This document shows, one piece after another, positions 46,114 to 55,834 of a stretch of 64,000 nt of DNA (position 1 is the first letter of the stretch; every line of letters starts with the position of its first letter). This DNA comes from Chitinophagales bacterium (GTDB lineage: Bacteria > Bacteroidota > Bacteroidia > Chitinophagales > Chitinophagaceae): NCBI GenBank assembly GCA_017303835.1, contig JAFLBI010000001.1, positions 806,001 to 870,000 on the forward strand, in the 5' to 3' direction. Position numbers and translations under genes: made by a program. The notes below the pieces were generated by a model that worked only from the letters and a program-made list of their open reading frames with translations, was not told the DNA's origin and searched no databases.

Positions 46114-49100
46114 CGAATAATCGTAATAGATCCTGAAATGGGTTTTCGACCACTGCCGGGTTGAATCACATAATAGTAGGTACCAATCGGCAATGGTTTA
46201 CCATTGGTGGTACCATCCCATCCTCTACCGTTTACATAGCCTTCAGAATGATAGACCAACTGACCGTAGCGATTGTAGATATCTACTTTCGAGTTGGGAT
46301 AATCTTCCAAATACTTGATCACCCAAGTATCATTTACACCATCACCGTTGGGTGAAAATGCATTCGGCACTTTCGGCGTAAGCAGCACTCTTATGTCAAC
46401 AGAATCTTTCACCGCACAACCACCCGTACCGGTTAACTGTACATAGTAACGGATATTATCAGCAGGCTGACTATATGGTGCAGAATCTGTAGGATTACGC
46501 AGATAAGTAGACGGCGTCCAGAGGAATTGCGGATTACGTGCAAAGAAACTGGTTGGATTGATGCGGATACTATCGCCTTCCAATACCACACGTCTTCTAC
46601 TGCCAATATTCAAAACAGGATAAGGAAATACTTCAAATGATTTGCTGATGGTATCACTGACACAACCTTGTGCATTAAAGATGTGCAACGTGACATTGTA
46701 GCGACCACTATCTGTAAAATTCTTGATCGGATTCTTCAGCGTGGAAGTTTGTCCGTTTGCCAGATTCCATACCCAGCGTTCTGGCGGACTGGTCTTGCCA
46801 TCGCTGGTATCTGTTAATTGTGCAGTGCTATTGATACAAACAGAATCAGGTAAACCAATGAAATCAGCTTTGGGCTGAGGATAGATATTGGTATAAACTT
46901 TACTTAAGGAATCAATACATCCATCCTTGCTGGTAACTTTCAGCTGCACAGTTTTATTACCGAGTGAGGAGTAACGATGTGTCATCTGTGCAAGCAAACC
47001 CGGGGTGGGATCATTGGGGTCTCCAAAGTTCCAGCGATAACTGAACAATGCTTCTGAACCATCAGGGATGATTGATGTGCTCGTAAATACACCACGACCA
47101 TCTGGCAGACAAATTCCATCGGGCATAGTGAAGTTTACCAAAGGCAGGTGCGTAACACGAACAGGCATGGTATCATTCGGACTAACACAACCGCTATCAG
47201 TTGTTACACGAAGAATAACGCGGTACAAGCCGGCAGTATCATAACGTTTATTAAAAGAAATACTATCACTGCGTTGGCGAGTATCACCGTCACGGAAATC
47301 CCAATCCCAGCGAACGATTTTGCTGTAATTGGCTTTGGATGAATCGCTGAAGAGAATATTGTTCTTTTCACACAAAGGTGCAGTTACACCAAACTTGGCT
47401 TTAGGCGATGGCCAAACGGTGATAGGCATGGTTGCTGAATCTGCACAACCAAGCGCAGTTTGATATCGGAATTGAATTGGATAAGTTCCTGTATCTGAAA
47501 CTTTGGGATCGAATAGTCCTGTTGCATTCACGCCCTTACCAGTGTATGCAAATGTGCCGGGCACACTACCCTGCTCAGTGGCTTGGGTGATTTGTCTGGG
47601 TGCTGCATCCAAACAAATACCGGGCATGCGAGAGAAGCCTACTTTGGGACTTTGGTTCACGGTAACCACTTTCACCACACTATCCCGGCAAACGGAAGCA
47701 TTGCCTGAATAGGCGATCAATCTTACCTGGAAAGTTTTGGATGCAGGTTGCTGGAAATTGGTGTATAGTTTTTGATAAAGTTTATCAGTTGCAGGATTAT
47801 CATCCTGAACCCTGAATGCAGCAGAATCAACCAAGTTCCAGATCAATTCTGTTCTGGTGATATTACCAAAGTCAACTGTAGAAGTGTGCTTGATCTGTGC
47901 ATTCACATTGCTACAAATACTATCTGAACGAAGTACCACAAAGTCTGCTCTTGGGCGCGATCCGTTCACTGTAAAATCGCCTGCAGCAGAATCAATACAA
48001 CCAAATTTAGACACCAGTTTTAGTTGTGTACGATAGACCCCCACATTGAAGTAAGTAACATTTGGGTTCTTGCTTGTTGAGCTAAGAATGTTAGGTGCAG
48101 GTGTGGTATTATTGAGATTGAATCTCCATTCGTATTTGAAATCAGTTTCTGTACCATCTTCAATTTTACTGGTATCGCTGAAACGAGCAGCGCCTTCTGC
48201 TAAACAAAAATCGGGCAACACCAATCCTATTTGCGGATAAGGACGCACATTCAATTCTTTCACCAATGTATCACTCTTACAACCTACAGATGTTTCTACC
48301 ATGAGTTTGATCTGATACTTACCTGTTTTCACAAACTGCTGTACTACATCCTCATTAGTCGTATTGATCTTAGTTGCAACTGTATCCAAAACCCATGACC
48401 ATTTATTCATGGTTGTACCAGATGGCGCTGTACTCAAATTTTTAAACGTAAAACTATTGCCCACACAAGTAGTATCAGGAATAGAAAACGCAGGGGTGGC
48501 TTTATCTGATAAAGCAATATTCTTGGTGATTTCACCAATACAACCGTAGTCGGTAATAGCAGTAAGCTTAGCTGTATAGTTACCGGATGCTGCAAAAGTC
48601 TTGGAAGGATTTTGTTGTGTGGATGTGGTTCCATCACTGAAATCCCATAACCAGCGAAGAATAGGTCTACCCTTTCCATCTGATTTATCTGTGAAGCTGA
48701 TGGCATCCGTTCGGCAACCGGTAGAGCTTACATCCACATCAGCAACGGGCGCTTCATTCACAACAACATTATCTGTAATCTCTTGCTCATTGGTACTGCT
48801 ACACCCATCTGATTGCGGCACATTGGTGGTTGTGGTAATTTTTACAGGATAAGTACCCGCTCCATTGAAGCGATATACTTCTGGCCCCTTGTAATAATAA
48901 TATGTTTTACCGTTACTGATATAAGTGGAGTCTGCCCTTGTTGGTGATATCGTGATTTTATTATTGCCCGCAGAAAGATTGGTGGTACCCAGAAAATCAA
49001 TTACTATCTGTGTTGGCTCATACGTAAGCGAAAGATTTACACGAAATGGAGAGTTCACACAAGTAGCAGAGAAATTCACGGAAGCATCGCCAAATTCATT

Positions 49101-50492
49101 CTGCACTTTCACAGGTGGATTCAGATCAATGATATTGGTACCTGCGTTATAGCCATAGCTTTCCACATTACCCATACCATAGGCAATGGCAATAAACCCA
49201 CTGTCAGCCTGGATATTGTGGCTTGGGTTTGCATTTGTGCTGCTGGTAACATCTTCCTGCAAATAAGAATAAACGGAGTTTGGAATAGGTACCCAGTTAG
49301 CTGTTGGTGCAGCATTATCAATCTTGAGCGAACCAATATCAGCAGTCTTCATTAAGATGTTTAAGTAATGCTTTGAGATATTGGTATTGGGCGGTGTAAG
49401 GTTGTTTCTGGCCGAGATTACCGACACATTATTGATGGTCTGTTCTAATGGGTTTATGGTCACAATCTCTGGATCACCTGGATAAGGACAGCTTCCACCG
49501 CAGTTATTAGGATTTCTGGTATCACAGGTCTGAGAAGTCATATACTGTACCACCAGAATCGGCTTGTCTGAACTGATCACATTTGGTGTACTGTTCTTGA
49601 ACTCATAAAAGGTATTATTGGTTAGCGTTGCAGGATTCAACACTGTACCGTTTAATGTAACCTGGGTTGTTGGGTCTTTAACAATGATGCGATATACATC
49701 TGATTGTCTGTTTGCAAAAGGAGCCGTGATATAATTTCTGCCCCATGCTTTGGAAGGAAATACTTGTTGATATAAGTTATCACCCCCACTCGCACCTGCG
49801 CAATCAAATGCTGTCCAGGTACTACCCGTAAATACCGCAATGGGTTTACATGAACTAGATGATGTACCTATACTCTTGATGGTAGAACCTGTTAGATCCT
49901 GTGTTGACTGCACCTGATACACATCGCCTTTATTCAAACTGATCTGATAAGGTGTGTTGGCTGGTCGTGTTGGTGAACCTGAGCTTTGTCTGATCAAATT
50001 CAATTCAATGGTTGTATTATCTTCTGTTGCAACCACTGTAATCTGACTTCGGCCCTGATTTGTTGCTTGAAATGCATTCAAAGAAATATACTCTTTACCG
50101 AGTACAGTAACCGGCAATACCAAAGTAGAACCCGATCTGGCTGCATTCAGAATATGCGCATAAAGTACAATCGGCTTTTGTGAAACAACCCGAATACCTG
50201 TTCCTACACCTATACCATCAGCTTGCGCATTATATACCCCATATAGTGCAGGGTTTATTTGAACCGTAGTAGCCTGATTAGCCGTAACAGAAAAAGGAAT
50301 GATTTGATTATTCAACTGGACTTCACCGGTTGTGTTTTCTGTGGCCGAGATATACAAGGCCATTCGAGAAGTCAAATTATCAATATGCCCTGCATAGGGT
50401 AACCAGAATTCTTTCCCCTTATTGGAAAAATCCTGAGCCTCGGCAAACATGCCAATCAGCAGCAGTAACACAAGCAGTTGTAATGTCCTCAT
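46110..50492 (-). CDS. giant PKD-repeat T9SS type B cargo with IgGFc-binding-like N-terminal domain
   Basis: A 1460-residue secreted protein. Signal peptide MRTLQLLVLLLLIGMFAEAQ. Residues about 20-480 (GKEFWLPYAGHIDNLTSRMALYIS, VVATEDNTTIEL) resemble the IgGFc-binding N-terminal domain found in Bacteroidota surface proteins. Then come about eight PKD/Ig-like repeats, each with a pair of Cys and patterns like WDFSDGTTSTQQNPSKTF. The final 85 residues (PNAFSPNGDGVNDTW ... PIGTYYYVI) are the type B sorting domain (gliding-motility-associated CTD). It is expected to be exported by T9SS and attached at the surface, as an adhesin or gliding component. The ATG at 50492 is set by the signal peptide. 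Confidence 0.9.
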   Translation of the reverse strand: MRTLQLLVLLLLIGMFAEAQDFSNKGKEFWLPYAGHIDNLTSRMALYISATENTTGEVQLNNQIIPFSVTANQATTVQINPALYGVYNAQADGIGVGTGIRVVSQKPIVLYAHILNAARSGSTLVLPVTVLGKEYISLNAFQATNQGRSQITVVATEDNTTIELNLIRQSSGSPTRPANTPYQISLNKGDVYQVQSTQDLTGSTIKSIGTSSSSCKPIAVFTGSTWTAFDCAGASGGDNLYQQVFPSKAWGRNYITAPFANRQSDVYRIIVKDPTTQVTLNGTVLNPATLTNNTFYEFKNSTPNVISSDKPILVVQYMTSQTCDTRNPNNCGGSCPYPGDPEIVTINPLEQTINNVSVISARNNLTPPNTNISKHYLNILMKTADIGSLKIDNAAPTANWVPIPNSVYSYLQEDVTSSTNANPSHNIQADSGFIAIAYGMGNVESYGYNAGTNIIDLNPPVKVQNEFGDASVNFSATCVNSPFRVNLSLTYEPTQIVIDFLGTTNLSAGNNKITISPTRADSTYISNGKTYYYYKGPEVYRFNGAGTYPVKITTTTNVPQSDGCSSTNEQEITDNVVVNEAPVADVDVSSTGCRTDAISFTDKSDGKGRPILRWLWDFSDGTTSTQQNPSKTFAASGNYTAKLTAITDYGCIGEITKNIALSDKATPAFSIPDTTCVGNSFTFKNLSTAPSGTTMNKWSWVLDTVATKINTTNEDVVQQFVKTGKYQIKLMVETSVGCKSDTLVKELNVRPYPQIGLVLPDFCLAEGAARFSDTSKIEDGTETDFKYEWRFNLNNTTPAPNILSSTSKNPNVTYFNVGVYRTQLKLVSKFGCIDSAAGDFTVNGSRPRADFVVLRSDSICSNVNAQIKHTSTVDFGNITRTELIWNLVDSAAFRVQDDNPATDKLYQKLYTNFQQPASKTFQVRLIAYSGNASVCRDSVVKVVTVNQSPKVGFSRMPGICLDAAPRQITQATEQGSVPGTFAYTGKGVNATGLFDPKVSDTGTYPIQFRYQTALGCADSATMPITVWPSPKAKFGVTAPLCEKNNILFSDSSKANYSKIVRWDWDFRDGDTRQRSDSISFNKRYDTAGLYRVILRVTTDSGCVSPNDTMPVRVTHLPLVNFTMPDGICLPDGRGVFTSTSIIPDGSEALFSYRWNFGDPNDPTPGLLAQMTHRYSSLGNKTVQLKVTSKDGCIDSLSKVYTNIYPQPKADFIGLPDSVCINSTAQLTDTSDGKTSPPERWVWNLANGQTSTLKNPIKNFTDSGRYNVTLHIFNAQGCVSDTISKSFEVFPYPVLNIGSRRRVVLEGDSIRINPTSFFARNPQFLWTPSTYLRNPTDSAPYSQPADNIRYYVQLTGTGGCAVKDSVDIRVLLTPKVPNAFSPNGDGVNDTWVIKYLEDYPNSKVDIYNRYGQLVYHSEGYVNGRGWDGTTNGKPLPIGTYYYVIQPGSGRKPISGSITIIR

Positions 50493-50604
50493 GAAGGGGG
50501 TAGTCAATAGCCGAGACCTAAGACCGCAATATAACACAAACGTTTAACGGTCAAAGGCTTGAGGCATGATTGATTTTGTTAATTGTACAAATTGAAGAGA
50601 TACC

Positions 50605-51255
50605 TTAACCGATGGTTTTGTTGTCCTGCAACCATTGCTTAATTCCCGGTGCGCCAATACAACACAAAGCGTCCAAAAAACTGAGATTGGGTACAAACCC
50701 GATCCGGTCTGAAAAGACCTGGGTATAGACGGGTGTCCTAGCGCTTTCCCGGTAGTTCTTGGGGAGCCAGTAATCCCTTCTATCTATAACAGTGTTCGGA
50801 TATTCCGCTTGAAAACTATTGGTTCGACTAATCTGGGTCTGGCATTTCAGTAAGCTCTTCAGCCAAAGAAGAATATCCATGTTCATGTCCAGCAGGAAAT
50901 CATACCGCTTTTCGTAGAACCCCGCCAGCCAGTCGGCATAATATTCATAAAAAGGGGCCCGACTGTAACAGGAGTAAACCGTGCGCCAATGGATTTTCTG
51001 CCAAGCGCTAGTATGGTCAATCCGAACATCCTTACTCAGTGCTTTCTGGCTTCGCCCACCAATAATGGGTACCGACATTTCTATGGGACCAGCGGCACCA
51101 ACCAAGACCATTCTGTTGCGAAAACTGCTTTTTGGATAGGTTTCGTATTGTTCAATTTCTACATGTGTTGATTTAAATAAACTTATTATTGAATCAATAT
51201 TTCCAAAATACTGACATTCAATTAATAAAGATGATATTTTATATTGATCATTCAT
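50605..51255 (-). CDS. WbqC family protein
   Basis: A 216-residue protein of the WbqC-like family, seen in polysaccharide clusters and, in Bacteroidota, often as a chromosomal single gene. Family parts: LLIECQYFGNIDSIISL, SFRNRMVLVGAAGPIEMSVPIIGGR, and WQKIHWRTVYSCYSRAPFYEYYADWLAGFYEKRY. The exact reaction is unknown; an acyl- or aminotransfer role in sugar modification has been suggested for the family. The start is taken at the ATG 51255 rather than the GTG at 51270. The gene lies far (190 bases) from the only promoter-like element, TACCTTTG on the minus strand at 51443-51450. Confidence 0.82.
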   Translation of the reverse strand: MNDQYKISSLLIECQYFGNIDSIISLFKSTHVEIEQYETYPKSSFRNRMVLVGAAGPIEMSVPIIGGRSQKALSKDVRIDHTSAWQKIHWRTVYSCYSRAPFYEYYADWLAGFYEKRYDFLLDMNMDILLWLKSLLKCQTQISRTNSFQAEYPNTVIDRRDYWLPKNYRESARTPVYTQVFSDRIGFVPNLSFLDALCCIGAPGIKQWLQDNKTIG

Positions 51256-51506
51256 GAAAACTAACAACACTTGTTATGACTCTTTCTAATTGAATCTTGA
51301 GCCATTATTTTTTAAATATAAAGTTTAATATATTGAACTTAATAATTTGATATACATAGATTTATTACTAATTATACATGACTAATTATTTTAGCTTGTA
51401 CCATTTCAAAAAGTGACTACCTCTCTACTAAACTGCTTAGCGCAAAGGTATGGTTAATTTCTACTGGCGGTGATGGGTTTTGCGCACGAATTGGTTTCTT
51501 TGAAAC
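51256..51506. other. AT-rich gap between divergent WbqC and LEA-like genes
   Basis: About 250 bases. The WbqC-proximal 150 bases are very AT-rich. A minus-strand TACCTTTG at 51443-51450 is the only good -7 element. No gene, RNA or clear hairpin seen. Confidence 0.5.
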
Positions 51507-51962
51507 ATGAATTGGACTACCCGTATTACACTCTTGATTGGCCTCTGCACTACCCTTGCCTGCTCGGCACCAAAGTCGTTCGAATACCGGGACGTCCGGA
51601 ATATCAAGGTTGATAAGCTGGGCTTTGACAAATCCAAGATCCAAATGGAGCTGGTTTATTACAACCCAAATAAGTTTCGGGTGGACATAAAAAAAGTGGA
51701 TTGCGAGGTCTTTATGAACGATCAGTACCTGGGCAGGTACCAGCTAGACACCCTGATGCGGGTACCCAAGAAGGCAGAATTTGCACTCCCCTCCAGTATG
51801 TTGGTGGATATGCGGGGCGTCTATAAAAACGCCATGACGGTTCTATTGAACAAGGAAGTAACCATGCGGGTAAAGGGTACCACAAGGGTGGGCAAAGCCG
51901 GTGTATTCGTAAACATGCCCTTCACCTATGAGGGTAAGCATAAGTTGGATTTATTCGACTAG
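51507..51962 (+). CDS. LEA14-like lipoprotein
   Basis: A 151-residue protein with a lipoprotein signal (LIGLCTTLACS, Cys near 19). The rest (IKVDKLGFDKSKIQMELVYYNPNKFRVDIKKVDCEVFMNDQYLGRYQLDTLMRVPKKAEFALPSSMLVD) is a single LEA14/WHy-type beta-sandwich; the YNPNKF pattern is typical. These domains are linked to stress and desiccation in plants but their role in bacterial envelopes is unknown. It stands alone with the convergent Smr gene 57 bases away. Confidence 0.75.
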   Translation: MNWTTRITLLIGLCTTLACSAPKSFEYRDVRNIKVDKLGFDKSKIQMELVYYNPNKFRVDIKKVDCEVFMNDQYLGRYQLDTLMRVPKKAEFALPSSMLVDMRGVYKNAMTVLLNKEVTMRVKGTTRVGKAGVFVNMPFTYEGKHKLDLFD

Positions 51963-51983
51963 TTAAGGCGGAAAGCGTGTGTT

Positions 51984-52026
51984 GTCAATCGATAATAGCC
52001 AATAAACAATTGACAATAATCAATAT
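51984..52026. repeat. AT-rich TTGTCAATT-type repeat overlapping the Smr gene end
   Basis: GTTGTCAATCGATAATAGC followed by CAATTGACAATAATCAATATTG forms loose inverted repeats. It covers the last codons of the minus-strand Smr gene (stop at 52020). The same motif family appears at 27205-27275 and 62591-62650. Confidence 0.55.
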
Positions 52027-53045
52027 TGAAAGAATATCTCCGTAGCTCCATAGCCAAAACGGGCGTCGTATTGATTTACGAAATAGCGTACTTCTTTACG
52101 GCCTTTCAATAAATCATGGATTTCATCGCGTAAGCGACCTGTACCTACCCCATGAATCACAATCAGGCTGGGCTGATGATGCGCAATAGCGAGTTCATAA
52201 TATTTCTCAAACTCAGCCAATTGAATGCCGAGTATCTCTACATTAGAAAGAGTTTGCCAATTGTCCATTAGTTTCTCCATATGCAGGTCTATTACCGAAC
52301 GAGCTGGTGGTAAATGCTTGCGGGCTTCTTTGGCTTCATAAACTTTGAATCCTTTAGCAGCCAATCCGGTTAATTCGAATTTCTCTTCAACTTGTTCAGC
52401 CGGAAAATCTTTGAATAAGGAATAACTGAGCATGGGCTCATTGGCTTCCTTCATTTCTTCAATCCGCTTGAATAATTGCTTGGCTTTGATGCGTGTTTCG
52501 GTTTCAAACCACTTGGCTTTACCCTTTTCTGGCGTTACCATCTCAAATATAAAACGGAAAACAGGGTTATCGCTGAAATCACCGAAGGAGATATCATGCA
52601 AGTAAAAATCATGGAAGGATAAAACCTCACTGCTGAGTTCAAAAGCAGGATCACCTAGGAAAGATTGTGTGTATTGGAACTTCAGGGCTTTCTCAGTTCG
52701 ATTCACCAAGTGAATCTTGAACAACTCTACCACTTCATCATTGAAATCGTCAAGCGCAAATTTGGGAATCAGGCTGAGCCATACACCATCGGCCACCTTA
52801 ATGCTATTGGGTTGACCTTTCTCTTTAGGTACTTGATCTACATAGACTTTCGGCGCCTTCTTGGGCACAAACAGCTTCTTCTCAGTAAAGCGTTTGAAGT
52901 AAGGGAAATCAATCTGGTCCATATATGCCGGGAATTTCACCCCGCGCACTTCAATCATCACCATTTTCTCGTTGATGATCTCCACTACCTTACCTTCCTC
53001 ATTGCTGTGCAAGACAATGATATCGTCGCCCACTTCATACTTCAT
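52020..53045 (-). CDS. DUF2027/Smr-domain protein
   Basis: A 341-residue protein. The N-terminal domain (MKYEVGDDIIVLHSNEEGKVVEIINEKMVMIEVRGVKFPAYMDQIDFPY) is DUF2027, a Bacteroidota family with a KOW/SH3-like start; the middle part is beta-rich. The C-terminal 85 residues are a Smr domain, with VIDLHMEKLMDNW and the nuclease-linked signature IHGVGTGRLRDEIHDLL. Smr domains nick branched DNA or cleave RNA; MutS2-like context is absent here. It starts 17 bases after the permease stop, so the two are likely in one transcript. The last codons lie in a repeat. Confidence 0.88.
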   Translation of the reverse strand: MKYEVGDDIIVLHSNEEGKVVEIINEKMVMIEVRGVKFPAYMDQIDFPYFKRFTEKKLFVPKKAPKVYVDQVPKEKGQPNSIKVADGVWLSLIPKFALDDFNDEVVELFKIHLVNRTEKALKFQYTQSFLGDPAFELSSEVLSFHDFYLHDISFGDFSDNPVFRFIFEMVTPEKGKAKWFETETRIKAKQLFKRIEEMKEANEPMLSYSLFKDFPAEQVEEKFELTGLAAKGFKVYEAKEARKHLPPARSVIDLHMEKLMDNWQTLSNVEILGIQLAEFEKYYELAIAHHQPSLIVIHGVGTGRLRDEIHDLLKGRKEVRYFVNQYDARFGYGATEIFFQY

Positions 53046-53062
53046 AGTGGTGCGAAATTACG

Positions 53063-54745
53063 TCAGGCCAGCTTGCTTTGCTTACGCCCGTACAAGAAAT
53101 AAATACTCAAGCCCACGGCCATCCAGGCAAAGAACCAGAGCCAGCTGACTGCAGGTATCTCAATCATGAGGTATAAGCAACACAGTGCGCCTAGCACAGG
53201 AATAGCTGATGACTTCTTCAGGAAAGCACGGAAGGCAACATAAAGCGCAATCGCTATAAAAATGAGGAATAGGATTTCTTGGTAGCCTTCATTGCTGATA
53301 TGGCTCACAGCACCCATCACACGCTCGCGGAAGAGTAAAATGAAGCCAATTACTATCGCTGGAATCAGGAATTGTCCGTTGATATAAGGCAATTTAAACT
53401 TACCACTACCTGCGTGGCGTTCAGCCGGTAAAGCCAATACACCAAAGCAAACTAAGACAAAGGCGAACAGCGTACCAATACTGGTTAAATCCGTCATTAA
53501 CATGCTAGGTAATACCAGAGAACACAATGCCACAGCTCCACCGCTGATCAGTGTAGCGAAAGAAGGTGTCTTGAATTTTCTGTGCACTTTGCCAAAACGC
53601 TTAGGCAATAATCCATCACGGCTCATGCTCATCCAAATTCTTGGCTGTCCTAACTGAAACACCAACAATACAGAAGTAGTCGCTACGACTGCACTCACAG
53701 AAATGATATAGCCCGCCCATTTGAGGTTGAGTTTTTCAAATACATAGGCCAAGGGATCATCCACTTTTAATTCAGTATAGGATACCATTCCGGTAAGTAC
53801 CAAAGCGATCAACACATAGAGAATGGTACAAATGATGAGTGAATACATCATACCACGCGGCAAATCGCGTTGCGGATTCTTACACTCTTCTGCCGTTGTA
53901 GAAATGGCATCAAAACCAATATAGGCATAGAATACAGCAGATACACCCGCTAAAACACCTGTAAAGCCATTGGGCATGAATGGCGACCAATTGGTGGTAT
54001 CTACATACATACCGCCGAGAATGATCACGAAAATGATTACAGCTATTTTGAAAATCACCATGAAATTGGTGCTCTTTTTACTTTCCCGGATACCTACATA
54101 AGCCAACCAGGTAATGAGGCAGACAATCATGAAAGCTGGTAGGTTAACAAAGAAATGCCAGTTACCGATAACGGGCGCAGCATCCCATGCAGCTACCGCT
54201 TCTTTCATGGTATCTGTTAAGGGGGTGCCAGCTTGAATAGCCGCTTGTGCTTCTTCATAATTCTTGGCAGCCGAAAAAGGATCTTTCAATAACCAGCCGG
54301 GTAAATGAATGCCAAACGCATTCAATAAATTATTGAAGTAGCCGCTCCAACTTATTGCTACTACAATATTACCAATTGCATATTCCAATATCAAGGCCCA
54401 ACCAATAATCCAGGCAATCAACTCACCAAAACTTACATATGCATAGGTATAAGCACTACCTGAGATGGGCACCCTGCTGGCAAATTCTGCATAACACAGG
54501 GCACAGAAACCACAGGTGACTGCCGTAATGATGAAAAGCAATGCAATGCCGGGACCGCCATTAAACGCAGCCGTACCGATGGTAGAGAAAATGCCTGCAC
54601 CAATCACCGCGGCAATACCCATGAAAGTAAGGTCGCGAACACCCAATACTTTATTTAGGCCACCACCATGGCCATCGCTTTCACCTGCAGCTGATTCTGC
54701 CATGATGCGATCGATGGATTTTTTACGCAATATTGAGTTAAACAT
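53063..54745 (-). CDS. amino acid permease (APC superfamily)
   Basis: A 560-residue transporter with 12 or more helices. The opening LNKVLGVRDLTFMGIAAVIGAGIFSTIGTAAFNGGPGIALLFIITAV holds the APC core motif GAGIFS in helix 1, and SAVFYAYIGFDAISTTAEECKNPQRDLPRGM is the helix-6 signature of cationic-amino-acid-type carriers (YfnA/CAT-like). There is an insertion of about 40 residues between two helices (around 150-190). It imports amino acids by proton symport, most likely; the substrate is unresolved. It heads a reverse-strand transcript with the Smr gene. Confidence 0.9.
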   Translation of the reverse strand: MFNSILRKKSIDRIMAESAAGESDGHGGGLNKVLGVRDLTFMGIAAVIGAGIFSTIGTAAFNGGPGIALLFIITAVTCGFCALCYAEFASRVPISGSAYTYAYVSFGELIAWIIGWALILEYAIGNIVVAISWSGYFNNLLNAFGIHLPGWLLKDPFSAAKNYEEAQAAIQAGTPLTDTMKEAVAAWDAAPVIGNWHFFVNLPAFMIVCLITWLAYVGIRESKKSTNFMVIFKIAVIIFVIILGGMYVDTTNWSPFMPNGFTGVLAGVSAVFYAYIGFDAISTTAEECKNPQRDLPRGMMYSLIICTILYVLIALVLTGMVSYTELKVDDPLAYVFEKLNLKWAGYIISVSAVVATTSVLLVFQLGQPRIWMSMSRDGLLPKRFGKVHRKFKTPSFATLISGGAVALCSLVLPSMLMTDLTSIGTLFAFVLVCFGVLALPAERHAGSGKFKLPYINGQFLIPAIVIGFILLFRERVMGAVSHISNEGYQEILFLIFIAIALYVAFRAFLKKSSAIPVLGALCCLYLMIEIPAVSWLWFFAWMAVGLSIYFLYGRKQSKLA

Positions 54746-54787
54746 TAATTTAATTTATATTAGGGTAAATATCATGATAATTGCTTT

Positions 54788-55834
54788 ATGCCTAAAAAAA
54801 ATATTACTTATTTACTAGGTGCTGGCGCTAGTGCTAATCAGATACCAATTGTAAAAAAATTCGATAAAGGAGTATTAGGACTTATCGAGGCTCTAGAATT
54901 TCATACAAAATCATTTTTCGGGTATATAAAGAATAATGAGACTGCTAAATCATATCAAGATGTATCATTAGAATTCATTACTGATTTAAGAGAGTTTCTT
55001 AACAATATTGGCAATCATGAAAGCATTGACACTTATGCAAAGAAACTTTTCATAAGAAATGAAATTGATAAATATGAAAAAACTAAGTTATTAATTACAT
55101 TGATTTTTTTCTACTTCGAATCCAATAAAAAACAGAAAGAAAAGAGATATGATACTTTTTTTGCTTCAATACTATTATCATCTCACAATAAATTCATTGC
55201 AAACTTCAATATCATAAGTTGGAATTATGACACGCAATTTGAAATAGCATACTCGAATTATAGTATGAATGAGAATTATGATTTTAATAAACAAATCCTA
55301 AACGTAGTTAATTCCACAAACTCTCTTTCAAATAATCTTTATGACATACCATTTAACTTATTTAAGATCAACGGCAGTGCTACTTTATCAGACAAAAATA
55401 ACAATGACATAACCCCCATAGTCAATAAATGTATAAGTAAACTTTCAGAAGAAGAGCTTTTAAAAATAATTCTTGAGTATTATTATGAACACAGCAAATA
55501 CCCTGAAACTATTTATTCAAAAATTAAATACGCATGGGAAAACGAATCAAATAGTAAGTGGGACTTATTAATAGAAAAAGCTATTGAGGTTGTTAAAAAA
55601 AGCGACTATTTAATATGTATAGGCTACTCATTCCCTTTCTTCAATCGTAATATAGATTCAAAACTACTAAATGCTTTTTCAAGAAACCCAAGTATGTACA
55701 AAGAGTTTCATATACAAGATTTTGAACCAGAACGAATTAAACAAATAGTAGAATCGCACGAATTCATAGAAAAAATTCAATCACATAAAATGACTAGAGA
55801 GGACGAACCATTCTATTTGCCTCGTGGAATTTAA
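54788..55834 (+). CDS. SIR2-like domain protein, solitary, likely accessory
   Basis: A 348-residue protein with much lower GC than its neighbours. The nucleotide-binding start KNITYLLGAGASANQIPI (residues 4-21) and SWNYDTQFEIAY with N146-Y147-D148 are typical of the SIR2-like (SIR2_2) fold; KSDYLICIGYSFPFFNRNID (271-290) is the late Rossmann strand. Where defence-type SIR2 domains usually have KxHG, this protein has KINGS (N195). It is inserted between a permease gene (divergent, 42 bases) and a polyprenyl synthetase gene (convergent, stops touching). SIR2 domains in bacteria often degrade NAD+ to stop phage growth; a lone gene with no recognisable partner is shown here, so defence is only inferred. 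Confidence 0.8.
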   Translation: MPKKNITYLLGAGASANQIPIVKKFDKGVLGLIEALEFHTKSFFGYIKNNETAKSYQDVSLEFITDLREFLNNIGNHESIDTYAKKLFIRNEIDKYEKTKLLITLIFFYFESNKKQKEKRYDTFFASILLSSHNKFIANFNIISWNYDTQFEIAYSNYSMNENYDFNKQILNVVNSTNSLSNNLYDIPFNLFKINGSATLSDKNNNDITPIVNKCISKLSEEELLKIILEYYYEHSKYPETIYSKIKYAWENESNSKWDLLIEKAIEVVKKSDYLICIGYSFPFFNRNIDSKLLNAFSRNPSMYKEFHIQDFEPERIKQIVESHEFIEKIQSHKMTREDEPFYLPRGI

